DNA of 64,000 nucleotides from Flavobacterium azizsancarii (GCF_027980145.1 NZ_JAMZNK010000009.1:84456-148455), one strand, 5' to 3'; positions 8,762 to 18,686 are shown, numbered from the stretch's first letter. Made by a program: numbers and translations. The notes: generated from the letters alone by a model not told the origin.

Positions 8762-11761
8762 ATGAAAAATTTTATTTTTAGCTTTTTAGCGCTTTTGCTA
8801 TTGCCGGCATATATGTCTGGACAAGCAATTAAAGGAAAAGTAGTAGACAGTAGTGGAATGGGAGTTCCGGGAGCAGTTATTAGTGCTTCTAATTCCAGAA
8901 CTTCTACAGATGCTGATTTCGACGGAAATTTTACAATTAATGCCAAAGAGGGGGAGATTCTTAAAATCTCAATGTTAGGTTTTGATGCTGTTTCTATTGC
9001 AGCAACGACCGCTCCAATGACAATCACATTAAAAGAAGCAGGTGACACTGCTTTAAAAGAAGTTGTAGTTATTGGTTACGGTACCAGAAAGAAAATTGAT
9101 AATACATCTGCTGTAAGTTCAATTAAATCTGAAGAAATTACAAAAATGAAAGTATTGAATGCTTCTCAGGCTATTCAAGGTAAAGCTGCCGGTGTTCAGG
9201 TATCTAGCTCTGATGTGCCAGGAAGTACACCTTCTGTTGTGATCAGGGGAGCAGGTACAGCATTAGGAGGAAGAAATCCTTTATATGTTGTAGATGGTAT
9301 GCCAACTGACAATATCAACAACATTAATACTAATGACATTACATCTTATGAAATTTTGAAAGATGCATCTTCATTAGCTATTTATGGTACAAGAGGGGCA
9401 AATGGTGTAATTATGATTACAACAAAAGCAGGAAAAGGAAAAATGAATGTAGAAGTTGAAAGTTTTGCAGGTTTTAGAACTCCTCTAAAAACTGTAAAAA
9501 TGGCAAATGCTGACGAATATGTTCGTTATAGTAATGCTGCTTTCAGTGGAGCTTTCCCAGCAGGCAGATTCTCTGCAAATCAGCCTTATAATACTAATTG
9601 GCTTGATGAGATCACAAGAACGGGATCTTATACTCAAAACAATATCGCAATTTCAGGGTCTTCAGAAAACGTAAAATACTTTTTTAGTGTTGGAAATTAT
9701 GAAGAAAAAGGAATTCTAAACGGATCTGATTACGGACGTACAACAATCAGAAACAACAATGAGTTCAAACTTTCTGATAAAGTGAAACTTACTCAAAATA
9801 TGAGTGTGAGTACAATCAAAAATACTCCAATGCCATTAAGTGCATTTACGAATGCTTACAGACAATCTCCACTAGTTCCTGTGCGTTATGCTGATGGAAA
9901 ATATGGTGTGCCATTTATTTCAAATGGAGTTGTAGGAGAAACTGGTGAATCATTCAATAATGTTGGAAATCCGGTAGCTCAATTAGATTATACAAATGAG
10001 AGACAACAAACTCTTACTTTGCAAGGTGGTTTGAAATTAGATTATGAAATTATCAAATCATTAAAATTCACTTCACAATTTAATGGAGAGTTTTATACTT
10101 ACAAACAGTACAATTATGTTGATAACGTAGCACTTTGGTTATCTGCAGATCCTACGCGTGTACAATCAAAGTACCCTGGAGATTTGAATGTTAACACATT
10201 GACAAGAAGCAGAGACCAATATTTTAATTGGAATTTGTCTAACTACTTTACATATAATAAAGTTTTTGCTAATATTCATGATGTTGAAGTTACTGCTGGT
10301 ATCGAGGCGAATGTTCAAGGTACAAGAGAGAAATTGACTATCGACAGAAAGAATGTTAATCCAAATGCGGACTATTGGTCATTAAAAGATGTGAATGTTG
10401 CAAGTTCAGTAACAGGATATAAAGATGAAGCTTTGAACCAAAGAAGATTACAATCTTATTTTGCGCGTTTTCAATACAAATTGATGGACAGATATTTACT
10501 TACAGGTACTGTAAGACGTGACGGATCATCACAATTTGCTGATGACAAGCGTTGGGGAACATTCCCATCAGTTGGTTTGGGATGGATTGTATCTAAAGAA
10601 AGTTTCTTAAGTAAAGTAGAAACAATTGATTTATTAAAATTAAGAGGTTCTTGGGGTAGATTAGGTAATCAAAATGTACCATTGAATACTCAAACTTTTA
10701 CTTCTGGATTAGATTATCCTTTTGGTTCAGGAACAACAATCAACTCACAAGTTGACCCTAACTTATCTTGGGAAATTGTAGAAGAACTTTCAGGTGGTGT
10801 TGATTTTGAATTGTTTAAAAGTAGATTAAAAGGATCTTTTGATTTATATGAGAAAAAAACAACAAACACAATTTTGAATGTTAAACCATATTCAGCTTCA
10901 GGAATTACAGTAGCTGCACCTTCACATATTGGAGAAGTATCTAACAAAGGTTATGAAATTGCATTACGTTGGGATGACAAAATAAATGATAATTTAAGCT
11001 ACTGGGTTGGAGGTAACTTCTCCCATAATAATAATGAGCTTACTAATCTTAAAAACGTTCAGTTATCTCCTATCATCGGAGGAAGTTTAGGAAATGGTCA
11101 AAACACAAAAATTCTTGATAATACTTCTGTAGGACAGCCTTTAGGTAGTTTCTATATGTATGAATTTGCCGGAATTGATCAGGCTAATGGTAACATGTTA
11201 TACTATAACGCAAACGGAGAAAAAGTAGTTCAGACAGCATTAAACGAGAGAACTGATAAAAAATACGTAGGATCACTTTTACCAACTTCTACTTACGGAG
11301 TTACAATGGGGTTAACGTATAAAAATATTGATTTTTCTGTTGATGGATACGGAACAGGAGGAGCTAAAGTGTATAATGGTAAAAAAGCACAACGTTTTGG
11401 AGGTGAGAATATCGAAGCTTCAACAGCACGTGATTTCTGGTCACCAACAAATACAACATCTTCTAATCCTGCACCTTCTAACGTGACTCCTGTTGCTTCA
11501 ACATATTACTTAGAATCAGCAGATTTCTTTAGAATCAATAACATTACTGTAGGATATAAACTTCCTTTAAAAGATGATCAGTTTTTTAGCTACTGTAGAA
11601 TATATGTAAATGCAATCAATCCGTTTATTACGCAAAAATTCTCAGGATTCTCTCCTGACGTTACAGGCGATGGTAAATTGGTTGAAGGTACTCAAGGAGT
11701 TGAGTTAGATGCTTATCCATCATTGAGATCATTTGTTATAGGTGCTAATTTAAAATTTTAA
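8762..11761 (+). CDS. susC-like: SusC-like TonB-dependent outer-membrane glycan transporter
   Basis: This 999-residue protein has a signal peptide (about 1-20), an N-terminal carboxypeptidase-D-like domain (about 22-95, with GVPGAVISAS and DADFDGNFTI), a plug domain (about 110-225, starting near LKEVVVIGYG, with NPLYVVDGMP and ASSLAIYGTRGANGVI) and a 22-strand-type barrel ending in an aromatic residue (ANLKF). This is the standard SusC form: it imports oligosaccharides across the outer membrane with TonB energy, with SusD as its lid. The susD gene follows after 4 bp, so the two are translated together. The upstream gap carries the operator-like cluster. The substrate is not readable from SusC itself; neighbouring enzymes suggest beta-1,2-glucan. 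Confidence 0.96.
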   Translation: MKNFIFSFLALLLLPAYMSGQAIKGKVVDSSGMGVPGAVISASNSRTSTDADFDGNFTINAKEGEILKISMLGFDAVSIAATTAPMTITLKEAGDTALKEVVVIGYGTRKKIDNTSAVSSIKSEEITKMKVLNASQAIQGKAAGVQVSSSDVPGSTPSVVIRGAGTALGGRNPLYVVDGMPTDNINNINTNDITSYEILKDASSLAIYGTRGANGVIMITTKAGKGKMNVEVESFAGFRTPLKTVKMANADEYVRYSNAAFSGAFPAGRFSANQPYNTNWLDEITRTGSYTQNNIAISGSSENVKYFFSVGNYEEKGILNGSDYGRTTIRNNNEFKLSDKVKLTQNMSVSTIKNTPMPLSAFTNAYRQSPLVPVRYADGKYGVPFISNGVVGETGESFNNVGNPVAQLDYTNERQQTLTLQGGLKLDYEIIKSLKFTSQFNGEFYTYKQYNYVDNVALWLSADPTRVQSKYPGDLNVNTLTRSRDQYFNWNLSNYFTYNKVFANIHDVEVTAGIEANVQGTREKLTIDRKNVNPNADYWSLKDVNVASSVTGYKDEALNQRRLQSYFARFQYKLMDRYLLTGTVRRDGSSQFADDKRWGTFPSVGLGWIVSKESFLSKVETIDLLKLRGSWGRLGNQNVPLNTQTFTSGLDYPFGSGTTINSQVDPNLSWEIVEELSGGVDFELFKSRLKGSFDLYEKKTTNTILNVKPYSASGITVAAPSHIGEVSNKGYEIALRWDDKINDNLSYWVGGNFSHNNNELTNLKNVQLSPIIGGSLGNGQNTKILDNTSVGQPLGSFYMYEFAGIDQANGNMLYYNANGEKVVQTALNERTDKKYVGSLLPTSTYGVTMGLTYKNIDFSVDGYGTGGAKVYNGKKAQRFGGENIEASTARDFWSPTNTTSSNPAPSNVTPVASTYYLESADFFRINNITVGYKLPLKDDQFFSYCRIYVNAINPFITQKFSGFSPDVTGDGKLVEGTQGVELDAYPSLRSFVIGANLKF

Positions 11762-11765
11762 TATC

Positions 11766-13229
11766 ATGAAAAAAATATATATATCAATGTTTGTGCTTTC
11801 CGGATTGCTCTTTGCAGGATGCGCAGATGACTTTTTGGATGTAAGTCCGACAGAATCAATTCCGGTAGATCCGGCGTTGGTAAACAGTGATGAAGGTGCT
11901 ACTGGTTTTGTAACAGCAATTTACAATCAGTTTTTAGGATGGGAAATGTCTTCGTTTGGCTGGAATGCAGTTTCAAGTATCATTACAGATGATGCAGATA
12001 AAGGTTCTGATCCTGGTGATGCAGGTGGAGATAAAGATATCATTGATGCTTTAACTTATAATGCTTCAACACCATCATTTGAATCTACATGGAATGCTAA
12101 TTATGCGGGAATAAACAGATGTAATCAAGCCTTAGAGATGTTTCCTAAACTTGATAAAGTTACTCCTGAATTAAAAACCAGATTAACAGGTGAAGCTAAA
12201 TTTATGAGAGCTTTCATGTATTTTACTTTAGTAAAAGGATATGGCGGAGTTCCTATTGTAGATCACTTATCAGGTGTTCCAATTTCAGATGCTGATAAAC
12301 AAATGCAGTTAACCCGCAAGTCAGTTGCAGAAGTTTATACTTTTATCGAAAAAGATTTGGCAGATGCTATTGAAGCTTTACCAGAAAAAGGCGCTTACGT
12401 AGGAAATGATAAAAAAAGAGTTTCTAAAGGTTCAGCTTATGCTTTGTTAGCAAAAGTAAACTTATATCAAAAAAATTGGCAAAAAGTAATTGACAATTGT
12501 GATAAAGTAACCGGATATAGCTTAGTTTCAGATTATTCTCTTCAATATAAAAAAGAAGGTGAATTTGGTGATGAATCTATTTTTGAAATTGATGGAGTTG
12601 GTACAACGGCCACTCCAGGTTTCGGAATTGGAAACTACACTGTTTCTCAGGCACCACGTGGTGCTGGAGGATGGGGTTGGGGATTCAATACACCAACTAA
12701 AGGTTTAGCAGATGCTTATGAGCCAGGTGATGTAAGACGTGCAGCTACTATTATTTTCAGAGGATCATTTTTGTATGATGGTAGAGAAGTTCCTTCTACT
12801 GTAGCAAATGCAATGTATAATTATAAAGCGTATTCATCATCTTTTTATAATGTAGAATTTACAGATACAAATCTTAGATATTTAAGATATGCAGAAGTAA
12901 TCTTAATGAAAGCTGAAGCTTTGAATGAATTAGGACAAACTTCTGAAGCTATTCCTTTAGTAAATCAAATTCGTAAAAGAGCAGGTTTAGGAGATACTCC
13001 TTTTACTTCTCAATCAGATATTAGAAAAGCAATCTATAAAGAAAGAAGATTAGAATTTGCTTTTGAGCATGACAGATGGTTTGATCTTGTGAGAACAGGA
13101 CAAGCTCAGTCAGCTATGGCAGCAGATGGAAAAACTTTTATTGTTGGAAAACATGAGTTATGGCCAGTTCCAACTACATTCTTAAGAGAAGCAGGTGGAC
13201 TTTCTCAACAAAACCCTGGTGGTTACTAA
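11766..13229 (+). CDS. susD-like: SusD-like surface glycan-binding lipoprotein (RagB/SusD family)
   Basis: The 487-residue lipoprotein has a lipobox-like LLFAGC with Cys19 as lipidation site, followed by ADDF, an acidic stretch like the flavobacterial signal for export to the cell surface. The RagB/SusD features are clear: the N-terminal FLDVSPTES, TPR-type helices (ALLAKVNLYQKNW, LRYAEVILMKAEALNELG) and the C-terminal block RRLEFAFEHDRWFDLVRTG. It would cap SusC and bind the glycan. It is followed by a perfect hairpin (13242-13273), so read-through to the enzyme genes is probably reduced. Confidence 0.96.
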   Translation: MKKIYISMFVLSGLLFAGCADDFLDVSPTESIPVDPALVNSDEGATGFVTAIYNQFLGWEMSSFGWNAVSSIITDDADKGSDPGDAGGDKDIIDALTYNASTPSFESTWNANYAGINRCNQALEMFPKLDKVTPELKTRLTGEAKFMRAFMYFTLVKGYGGVPIVDHLSGVPISDADKQMQLTRKSVAEVYTFIEKDLADAIEALPEKGAYVGNDKKRVSKGSAYALLAKVNLYQKNWQKVIDNCDKVTGYSLVSDYSLQYKKEGEFGDESIFEIDGVGTTATPGFGIGNYTVSQAPRGAGGWGWGFNTPTKGLADAYEPGDVRRAATIIFRGSFLYDGREVPSTVANAMYNYKAYSSSFYNVEFTDTNLRYLRYAEVILMKAEALNELGQTSEAIPLVNQIRKRAGLGDTPFTSQSDIRKAIYKERRLEFAFEHDRWFDLVRTGQAQSAMAADGKTFIVGKHELWPVPTTFLREAGGLSQQNPGGY

Positions 13230-13241
13230 TTAAATTTTTTT

Positions 13242-13278
13242 AAATCACTCCTTTCTTGTGAAAGGAGTGATTTTTATT
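13242..13278 (+). terminator. Perfect hairpin between susD and the enzyme genes (terminator/attenuator)
   Basis: The 14-bp perfect stem AAATCACTCCTTTC / GAAAGGAGTGATTT has a TTGT loop and is followed by a short T-run. It lies inside what is otherwise a continuous operon, with the next gene starting 24-30 bp later. It probably lowers expression of the enzymes relative to SusCD. Confidence 0.8.
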
Positions 13279-13301
13279 AATTGTTTTCAAATTTTATTAT
13301 A

Positions 13302-14675
13302 ATGGTTAGAATTTCAGTTTTATTATTAGCATTGAGTTTTTTTGGTTGTGGGTCAATTGGTGAAAAGTCGAAAGATAAAGTTGCCGAAAAGACTTCTGTG
13401 GTTAAATTAACAGATGATGAACTTTTAGCTATTGTTCAAAAACAAACTTTCAAATATTTCTGGGATTATGCAGAACCAAATTCTGGATTAGCAAGAGAAC
13501 GCTATCATCCGGATGGATTTTATCCTGATAATGACCCAAACATTGTAACAACCGGAGGTTCAGGTTTTGGACTTATGGCAATTGTTTCCGGAATATCACA
13601 AGGTTATATTACCAAAGCACAAGGAGTTGAAAGACTAAACAAAATTGCTGACTTTTTAGGCAAAGCAGATCGTTTTCACGGAGCGTGGTCGCATTGGATA
13701 GACGGAAATACCGGAAAAGTAAAACCTTTTGGAACCAAGGATAATGGTGGAGACTTAGTCGAAACATCATTTTTGGTTGCAGGGATTATTACTGTTCGCG
13801 AATATCTAAAAGACGGTTCTGAAAAAGACAAAGCTGTAGCTCAAAAATATGATGCACTTTGGAAAGGCGTAGACTGGCAATGGTATACAAACAATAAAAA
13901 TGTATTGTACTGGCACTGGTCGCCAAATTACGACTGGCAAATGAATTTTCCGCTTGAGGGATATAACGAATGTTTGATTACATATGTTCTTGGAGCGTCT
14001 TCGCCAACACATGCAATAGATGCAAAAGCATACCATGAAGGCTGGGCGAGAAGTGGCGGAATAGTGACTTCTAAAACAAAATATAATATTCCATTGATTT
14101 TAAAGCATAATGGAGCAGAGGAATTTGGCGGACCATTATTTTGGGCACATTATTCTTATGTAGGACTTGATCCAAATCAATTAACAGATAAATATGCCAA
14201 CTATTGGGATCTGAATGTAAATCAGGTTAAAATAGATTATGAATATTGTGTTGAAAATCCAAAGAAATTTGCAGGTTATGGCGCTGATTATTGGGGATTA
14301 ACAGCATCTTATTCAAGAAATCCTGATGGATCAATTGGGTATAATGCACATTTTCCAACAAATGATGTTGGGGTTATATCACCAACAGGAGCAATAAGTT
14401 CAATTGTGTATACTCCAAAAGAATCAATGGCCGTGATACGTAATCTTTATGAAAATCATAAAGATCAAACCTGGGGAGATGCAGGTTTCTATGATGCCCT
14501 TAGTTTAGGAAATAATTGGGTAGCAAAACGTTATTTGGCAATCGATCAGGGACCTGAAGTAGTGATGATCGAAAATTACCGCACAGGTTTATTATGGAAA
14601 TTATTCATGAATGCTCCTGAAGTAAAACAAGGTTTGGTAAAACTTGGATTTAAATCCGGGAAATACGGTTTTTAA
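13302..14675 (+). CDS. GH144-type endo-beta-1,2-glucanase candidate (glucoamylase-like domain)
   Basis: The 457-residue protein has a lipoprotein-like signal (LSFFGC, Cys about 16) and a single putative glucoamylase-type (alpha/alpha)6 domain, with the hallmark stretches KYFWDYAEPNSGLARER, YWHWSPNYDWQMNFPLEGYN and GPLFWAHYSYVGLDP. This Pfam family holds GH144, whose characterised Chitinophaga member is an endo-beta-1,2-glucanase, so I infer that activity. The start is ATG 13302, which gives a clean signal; an upstream TTG at 13281 would spoil it and lies next to the hairpin. It is followed by the esterase (11 bp) and a GH3 beta-glucosidase, a set that fits full hydrolysis of beta-1,2-glucan. 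Other beta-glucans cannot be excluded from sequence alone. Confidence 0.8.
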   Translation: MVRISVLLLALSFFGCGSIGEKSKDKVAEKTSVVKLTDDELLAIVQKQTFKYFWDYAEPNSGLARERYHPDGFYPDNDPNIVTTGGSGFGLMAIVSGISQGYITKAQGVERLNKIADFLGKADRFHGAWSHWIDGNTGKVKPFGTKDNGGDLVETSFLVAGIITVREYLKDGSEKDKAVAQKYDALWKGVDWQWYTNNKNVLYWHWSPNYDWQMNFPLEGYNECLITYVLGASSPTHAIDAKAYHEGWARSGGIVTSKTKYNIPLILKHNGAEEFGGPLFWAHYSYVGLDPNQLTDKYANYWDLNVNQVKIDYEYCVENPKKFAGYGADYWGLTASYSRNPDGSIGYNAHFPTNDVGVISPTGAISSIVYTPKESMAVIRNLYENHKDQTWGDAGFYDALSLGNNWVAKRYLAIDQGPEVVMIENYRTGLLWKLFMNAPEVKQGLVKLGFKSGKYGF

Positions 14676-14686
14676 TAACGTTTAAA

Positions 14687-15400
14687 ATGAAAAACAGTTT
14701 AGCGTTATTGATGGTTCTTTTTTCAGTAATGAGTTTTGCTCAGACTGAAACTACCGGAAAAATAAATACGGTTATAGTCGTAAAACATGAATTAGGTTAT
14801 GCTTTACACAAACCGGCAAATACAAAGGAAAAAAAGCCATTAATAGTATTTATTTCTGGAGATGGAGAAAAAGGTACAGACATTGAAAAAGTAAAGATCA
14901 ATGGCCCTTTAAAATATCTTAAAACACATCAGTTAGATGCTTATGTATTAGCACCGCAATGCAAAGAAGATGAAAATTGGGATATTGAATCGATTAATGA
15001 ATTGATTTTAAAGGTTCAAAAAGAAAACGAAATAGACGCTGATAGAATATATGTTACAGGTCTAAGTTCAGGAGGCTGGGCAGCATGGAATCTCGCACTT
15101 TCATATCCGGATAAGTTTGCCGCAATAGTGCCTATTTCAGGTTTTGTTGATTTTATTGAGCTGGAAAATGCTTGTAAAATAGCTGCTATCCCAACCAGAA
15201 TTTTCCACGGATTATTAGACGATGTGGTAAAAGTAGATTATGCAATTACAATCTACAAAGAATTGAAAAAATGCAATGCAAAGGATGTCCAATTAACCAT
15301 TTTTGATGATGCAGGTCACGATAGCTGGACAAGAGTTTATGACAATCAGGAGATTTATGACTGGATGTTTAAACAAAGAAAAATGAATACAAACAAATAA
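14687..15400 (+). CDS. Secreted alpha/beta-hydrolase, carboxylesterase-like
   Basis: The 237-residue protein has a signal peptide (about 1-18, ending SFAQ) and one alpha/beta-hydrolase domain. The nucleophile elbow is GLSSGG (within VTGLSSGGWAAW). A likely acid lies in HGLLDDVVKVD and the catalytic His in DDAGHDSW, so the Ser-Asp-His triad is complete. It belongs to the phospholipase/carboxylesterase and predicted-peptidase group often found in PULs. It lies 11 bp after the GH144 gene and 10 bp before the GH3 gene, so it is part of the same operon. A role in removing ester substituents (for example succinyl or acetyl) from the glycan is an inference. Confidence 0.75.
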   Translation: MKNSLALLMVLFSVMSFAQTETTGKINTVIVVKHELGYALHKPANTKEKKPLIVFISGDGEKGTDIEKVKINGPLKYLKTHQLDAYVLAPQCKEDENWDIESINELILKVQKENEIDADRIYVTGLSSGGWAAWNLALSYPDKFAAIVPISGFVDFIELENACKIAAIPTRIFHGLLDDVVKVDYAITIYKELKKCNAKDVQLTIFDDAGHDSWTRVYDNQEIYDWMFKQRKMNTNK

Positions 15401-15410
15401 ATACAATAGA

Positions 15411-17711
15411 ATGAAAAACAAATTAGTCTTACTATTTTTAGGATGTGCTGTTTTGGGTTATGCCCAGAAAAAGAATACTAAAAACGCAGTAAAAATTAAA
15501 CCAAGGTCAGAGTTTGTAGCTGAGTTATTGTCGAAAATGACATTAGATGAAAAATTAGGTCAGCTTAATTTACCAACTTCTGGAGATATTACTACAGGAC
15601 AAGCAAACAGTTCTGATGTGGCTACGAAAATTGCTGAAGGAAAAGTAGGAGGTTTATTCAATATAAAATCTGTTCAAAAAATTAGAGAAGTACAAAAAAT
15701 AGCTGTTGAAAAGAGCCGATTGAAAATTCCATTGATTTTTGGAATGGATGTTATTCACGGTTACGAAACAACATTCCCAATTCCGTTAGGATTATCTTGT
15801 ACTTGGGATATGGGATTGATCGAAAGAAGTGCTCAAATTGCAGCGCAGGAAGCAAGTGCTGATGGTATCAACTGGACATTCTCTCCAATGGTTGATGTTT
15901 CTCGTGATCCTCGTTGGGGAAGAGTTTCTGAAGGTTCAGGAGAAGATCCTTACTTAGGAAGCCGAATTGCAACTGCGATGGTAAACGGATACCAACAACA
16001 TGATCTTACAAAAAATAATTCGATCATGGCGTGTGTAAAACATTTCGCTTTATACGGTGCTCCAGAAGGTGGTCGTGATTACAATACAGTTGATATGAGT
16101 CGTATCAGAATGTTCAACGATTATTTCCCTCCTTACAAAGCAGCTGTTGACGCTGGTGTAGGTTCTGTTATGGCTTCTTTTAATGAAGTAGACGGAATTC
16201 CTGCAACAGGAAACAAATGGTTAATGACAGATATTTTAAGAAAAGAATGGGGCTTTAAAGGATTCGTAGTAACAGATTTTACAGGAATTCCTGAAATGAT
16301 CGAACACGGAATGGGAGATTTACAAGCGGTTTCTGCGCAGTCTTTAAATGCTGGTGTTGAAATGGATATGGTTGGAGAAGGTTTCTTAACTACTTTGAAA
16401 AAATCATTAGATGAGAAGAAAGTAACTATCGAAACAATCGATAATGCTGTTAAACTTATTTTGGAGGCTAAATATGACCTTGGATTGTTCCAGGATCCTT
16501 ATAAATATTGTGATGCTAACAGAGCAAAAACGGAGATCTTTACTGCAAGCAGCAGAAAAGAAGCAAGATCAATTTCAGCACAATCATTGGTTTTATTAAA
16601 AAATCAAGGGCAGGTTTTACCACTTAAAAAATCAGGAACTATTGCTTTAATCGGGCCATTGGCTGATGCTAAAGAAAATATGCCCGGAACATGGAGTGTA
16701 GCTACAAAAATGGAAAATGCTATTTCACTTTTAGCAGGAATCAAAGAAGTAGCAGGAAAATCTACGAAAGTATTATATGCAAAAGGAAGTAATTTAGATT
16801 ATGATGAAACTTTTGAGACAAACGCAACCATGTTTGGTAAAACGTTACACCGTGATGCCCGTTCAAAAGAAGAATTATTAGCTGAAGCTTTACAAGTGGC
16901 TAATCAATCAGATGTAATTGTTGCTGCACTTGGAGAATCTGCCGAATTAAGTGGAGAATCAAGCAGCCGTACGAATTTAGAAATTCCACAAGCACAAAAA
17001 GATTTATTAAACGCATTATTGAAAACAGGAAAACCAGTTGTTTTAGTTTTATTTGATGGTCGCCCATTAGTGATTAAAGAAGAAAACGAAACTGTTCCTG
17101 CAATTTTAAATGTTTGGTTCGCAGGTAGCGAAGCAGGTTATGCTATTGCTGATGTTTTATTTGGAGATGTAAATCCTTCAGGAAAATTAACATCAACTTT
17201 CCCAAGAAGTGTTGGTCAATTGCCAATTTACTATGCTCATAAAAATACAGGAAGACCACTTTCTAACACAGAAGGTAAATTCGAAAAATTCAGATCTAAC
17301 TATATCGATGAGAGAAATGAGCCATTATTCCCATTTGGTTTCGGTTTAAGTTATACTTCTTTTGAGTATTCAAATGTGAAAATTTCATCTGATAAAATGA
17401 ATCCTGCAGGAAAATTAAAAGTGACAGTTGATGTTGCAAATACAGGAAACTATGACGGAAAAGAAGTTGTTCAGTTATACATCAGAGATTTAGTAGGTTC
17501 AGTAACAAGACCAGTTAGAGAATTGAAAAATTTCCAAAAAATTACACTTAAAAAAGGGGAGAAACAAACCGTGACTTTTGATATCACAGTTGAAGATTTA
17601 AAATTTTATAATTCTGATTTACAATTCGTAGCAGAACCTGGACATTTTGATGTTTTCGTTGGAGGAAATTCAAATGCCGATAAGAAAGTTAGTTTTGAGT
17701 TAACTAAATAG
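15411..17711 (+). CDS. bglX-like: GH3 beta-glucosidase, periplasmic
   Basis: This 766-residue protein has a signal peptide (about 1-18, GYAQ) and the full GH3 plan: an N-terminal TIM barrel (about 35-370), an alpha/beta sandwich (about 390-600) and a fibronectin-III-like C-terminal domain (about 665-760, with VQLYIRD). The nucleophile is Asp289 in VVTDFTG. Substrate-pocket motifs include SRDPRWGRVSEGSGEDPYL and the KHFALYGAPEGGRDYN loop. It probably releases glucose from oligosaccharides in the periplasm. A characterised GH3 enzyme next to SusCD in Bacteroides thetaiotaomicron acts on beta-1,2-gluco-oligosaccharides, which fits the GH144 neighbour here. It is the last gene before the terminator at 17733. 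Confidence 0.92.
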   Translation: MKNKLVLLFLGCAVLGYAQKKNTKNAVKIKPRSEFVAELLSKMTLDEKLGQLNLPTSGDITTGQANSSDVATKIAEGKVGGLFNIKSVQKIREVQKIAVEKSRLKIPLIFGMDVIHGYETTFPIPLGLSCTWDMGLIERSAQIAAQEASADGINWTFSPMVDVSRDPRWGRVSEGSGEDPYLGSRIATAMVNGYQQHDLTKNNSIMACVKHFALYGAPEGGRDYNTVDMSRIRMFNDYFPPYKAAVDAGVGSVMASFNEVDGIPATGNKWLMTDILRKEWGFKGFVVTDFTGIPEMIEHGMGDLQAVSAQSLNAGVEMDMVGEGFLTTLKKSLDEKKVTIETIDNAVKLILEAKYDLGLFQDPYKYCDANRAKTEIFTASSRKEARSISAQSLVLLKNQGQVLPLKKSGTIALIGPLADAKENMPGTWSVATKMENAISLLAGIKEVAGKSTKVLYAKGSNLDYDETFETNATMFGKTLHRDARSKEELLAEALQVANQSDVIVAALGESAELSGESSSRTNLEIPQAQKDLLNALLKTGKPVVLVLFDGRPLVIKEENETVPAILNVWFAGSEAGYAIADVLFGDVNPSGKLTSTFPRSVGQLPIYYAHKNTGRPLSNTEGKFEKFRSNYIDERNEPLFPFGFGLSYTSFEYSNVKISSDKMNPAGKLKVTVDVANTGNYDGKEVVQLYIRDLVGSVTRPVRELKNFQKITLKKGEKQTVTFDITVEDLKFYNSDLQFVAEPGHFDVFVGGNSNADKKVSFELTK

Positions 17712-17732
17712 TTGGTTTATTTATTATTGATT

Positions 17733-17767
17733 GGCCCTCCGTAGTTAGTTCGGAGGGCCTTTTTTTA
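17733..17767 (+). terminator. Rho-independent terminator after GH3
   Basis: The perfect 9-bp stem GGCCCTCCG / CGGAGGGCC has a 9-nt loop and a seven-T run. It ends the susC-GH3 transcript, so the GDPD and GH43 genes probably have their own promoter. Confidence 0.92.
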
Positions 17768-17841
17768 GCTTTTTAGCCTGTCTTTTGTAAGTAAATTCTA
17801 TGGATAATAACCTTTAAAATATAAATTTTAATTTTTATAAA

Positions 17842-18627
17842 ATGAATACAATCAAAATATCCGGTGCATTTTTTTTAATACTAACAATAGCTCTTTTCTC
17901 CTCTTGCAGTGCAAAAAAAGATGTTGTTGTAGCACATCGCGGAGCATGGAAAAAAAATAACCTGCCAGAAAATTCAATAGCTTCCCTTAGGCATGCTATT
18001 GATTTAAAACTTGCCGGTTCAGAATTTGACGTCTGGAGAACGGCTGATGATTCTCTTGTAATCAATCATGATGCCCATTATAATAAACTGCTTATTGAAG
18101 AAACAAATTATGCAGACTTAATAAAATTTAAACTTTCGAATGGGGAGAAATTGCCAACCTTACACGAATATATTACAGAAGGTAAAAGAAACAATAAACA
18201 CACTCTTTTGGTCTGCGAAATAAAACCTTCGGAAATAAGTAAAGAAAGAGGAAAAACGACGGCGCTAAAAACGGTTGAAGTGATCAAAAAGCTTCAGGCC
18301 GAAAAAATTACCGGATACATTAGTTTTGATTATGATATACTGAAGCAAATCAGACAAGTAGATCAAAGAACTTCTTTGCAATATCTTGAAGGTAATAAAT
18401 CTCCAAAAGAAGTAAATTCAGACCATATTTCAGGTGTTGATTATCATTATTCTTTTTTTCAAAAACATCCTGAATGGATCAAAGAAGCAAAAGACAACAA
18501 TATTACCCTGAATGTCTGGACCGTTAATGATGCTGATGTTATGGATTGGATTATCGAAAACAAATTCGATTATATCACCACCAATGAACCTGAATTATTA
18601 AACGAAAGATTAAAGATTAAAGAATAA
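17842..18627 (+). CDS. Secreted glycerophosphodiester phosphodiesterase
   Basis: The 261-residue protein carries the GDPD signatures HRGAW (His32, Arg33), PENS (Glu43), SEFDVWRTADD (Glu61, Asp63) and NHDAHY (His76), which are the two catalytic histidines and the metal ligands of the family. The N-terminus is a signal peptide ending in FSSC, so it may be a periplasmic lipoprotein. Family members hydrolyse glycerophosphodiesters to glycerol-3-phosphate and an alcohol. It lies between the beta-glucan enzymes and the GH43-type gene. A nutrient-scavenging role on phospholipid head groups is the default reading; removal of phosphoglycerol groups from periplasmic beta-1,2-glucan is a more specific guess from context. 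Confidence 0.88.
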   Translation: MNTIKISGAFFLILTIALFSSCSAKKDVVVAHRGAWKKNNLPENSIASLRHAIDLKLAGSEFDVWRTADDSLVINHDAHYNKLLIEETNYADLIKFKLSNGEKLPTLHEYITEGKRNNKHTLLVCEIKPSEISKERGKTTALKTVEVIKKLQAEKITGYISFDYDILKQIRQVDQRTSLQYLEGNKSPKEVNSDHISGVDYHYSFFQKHPEWIKEAKDNNITLNVWTVNDADVMDWIIENKFDYITTNEPELLNERLKIKE

Positions 18628-18686
18628 AGAGTGAGAATTAGATTTTAAACTATGAGATCTAATTTTAAAAACAAAAAATAAAAGAA

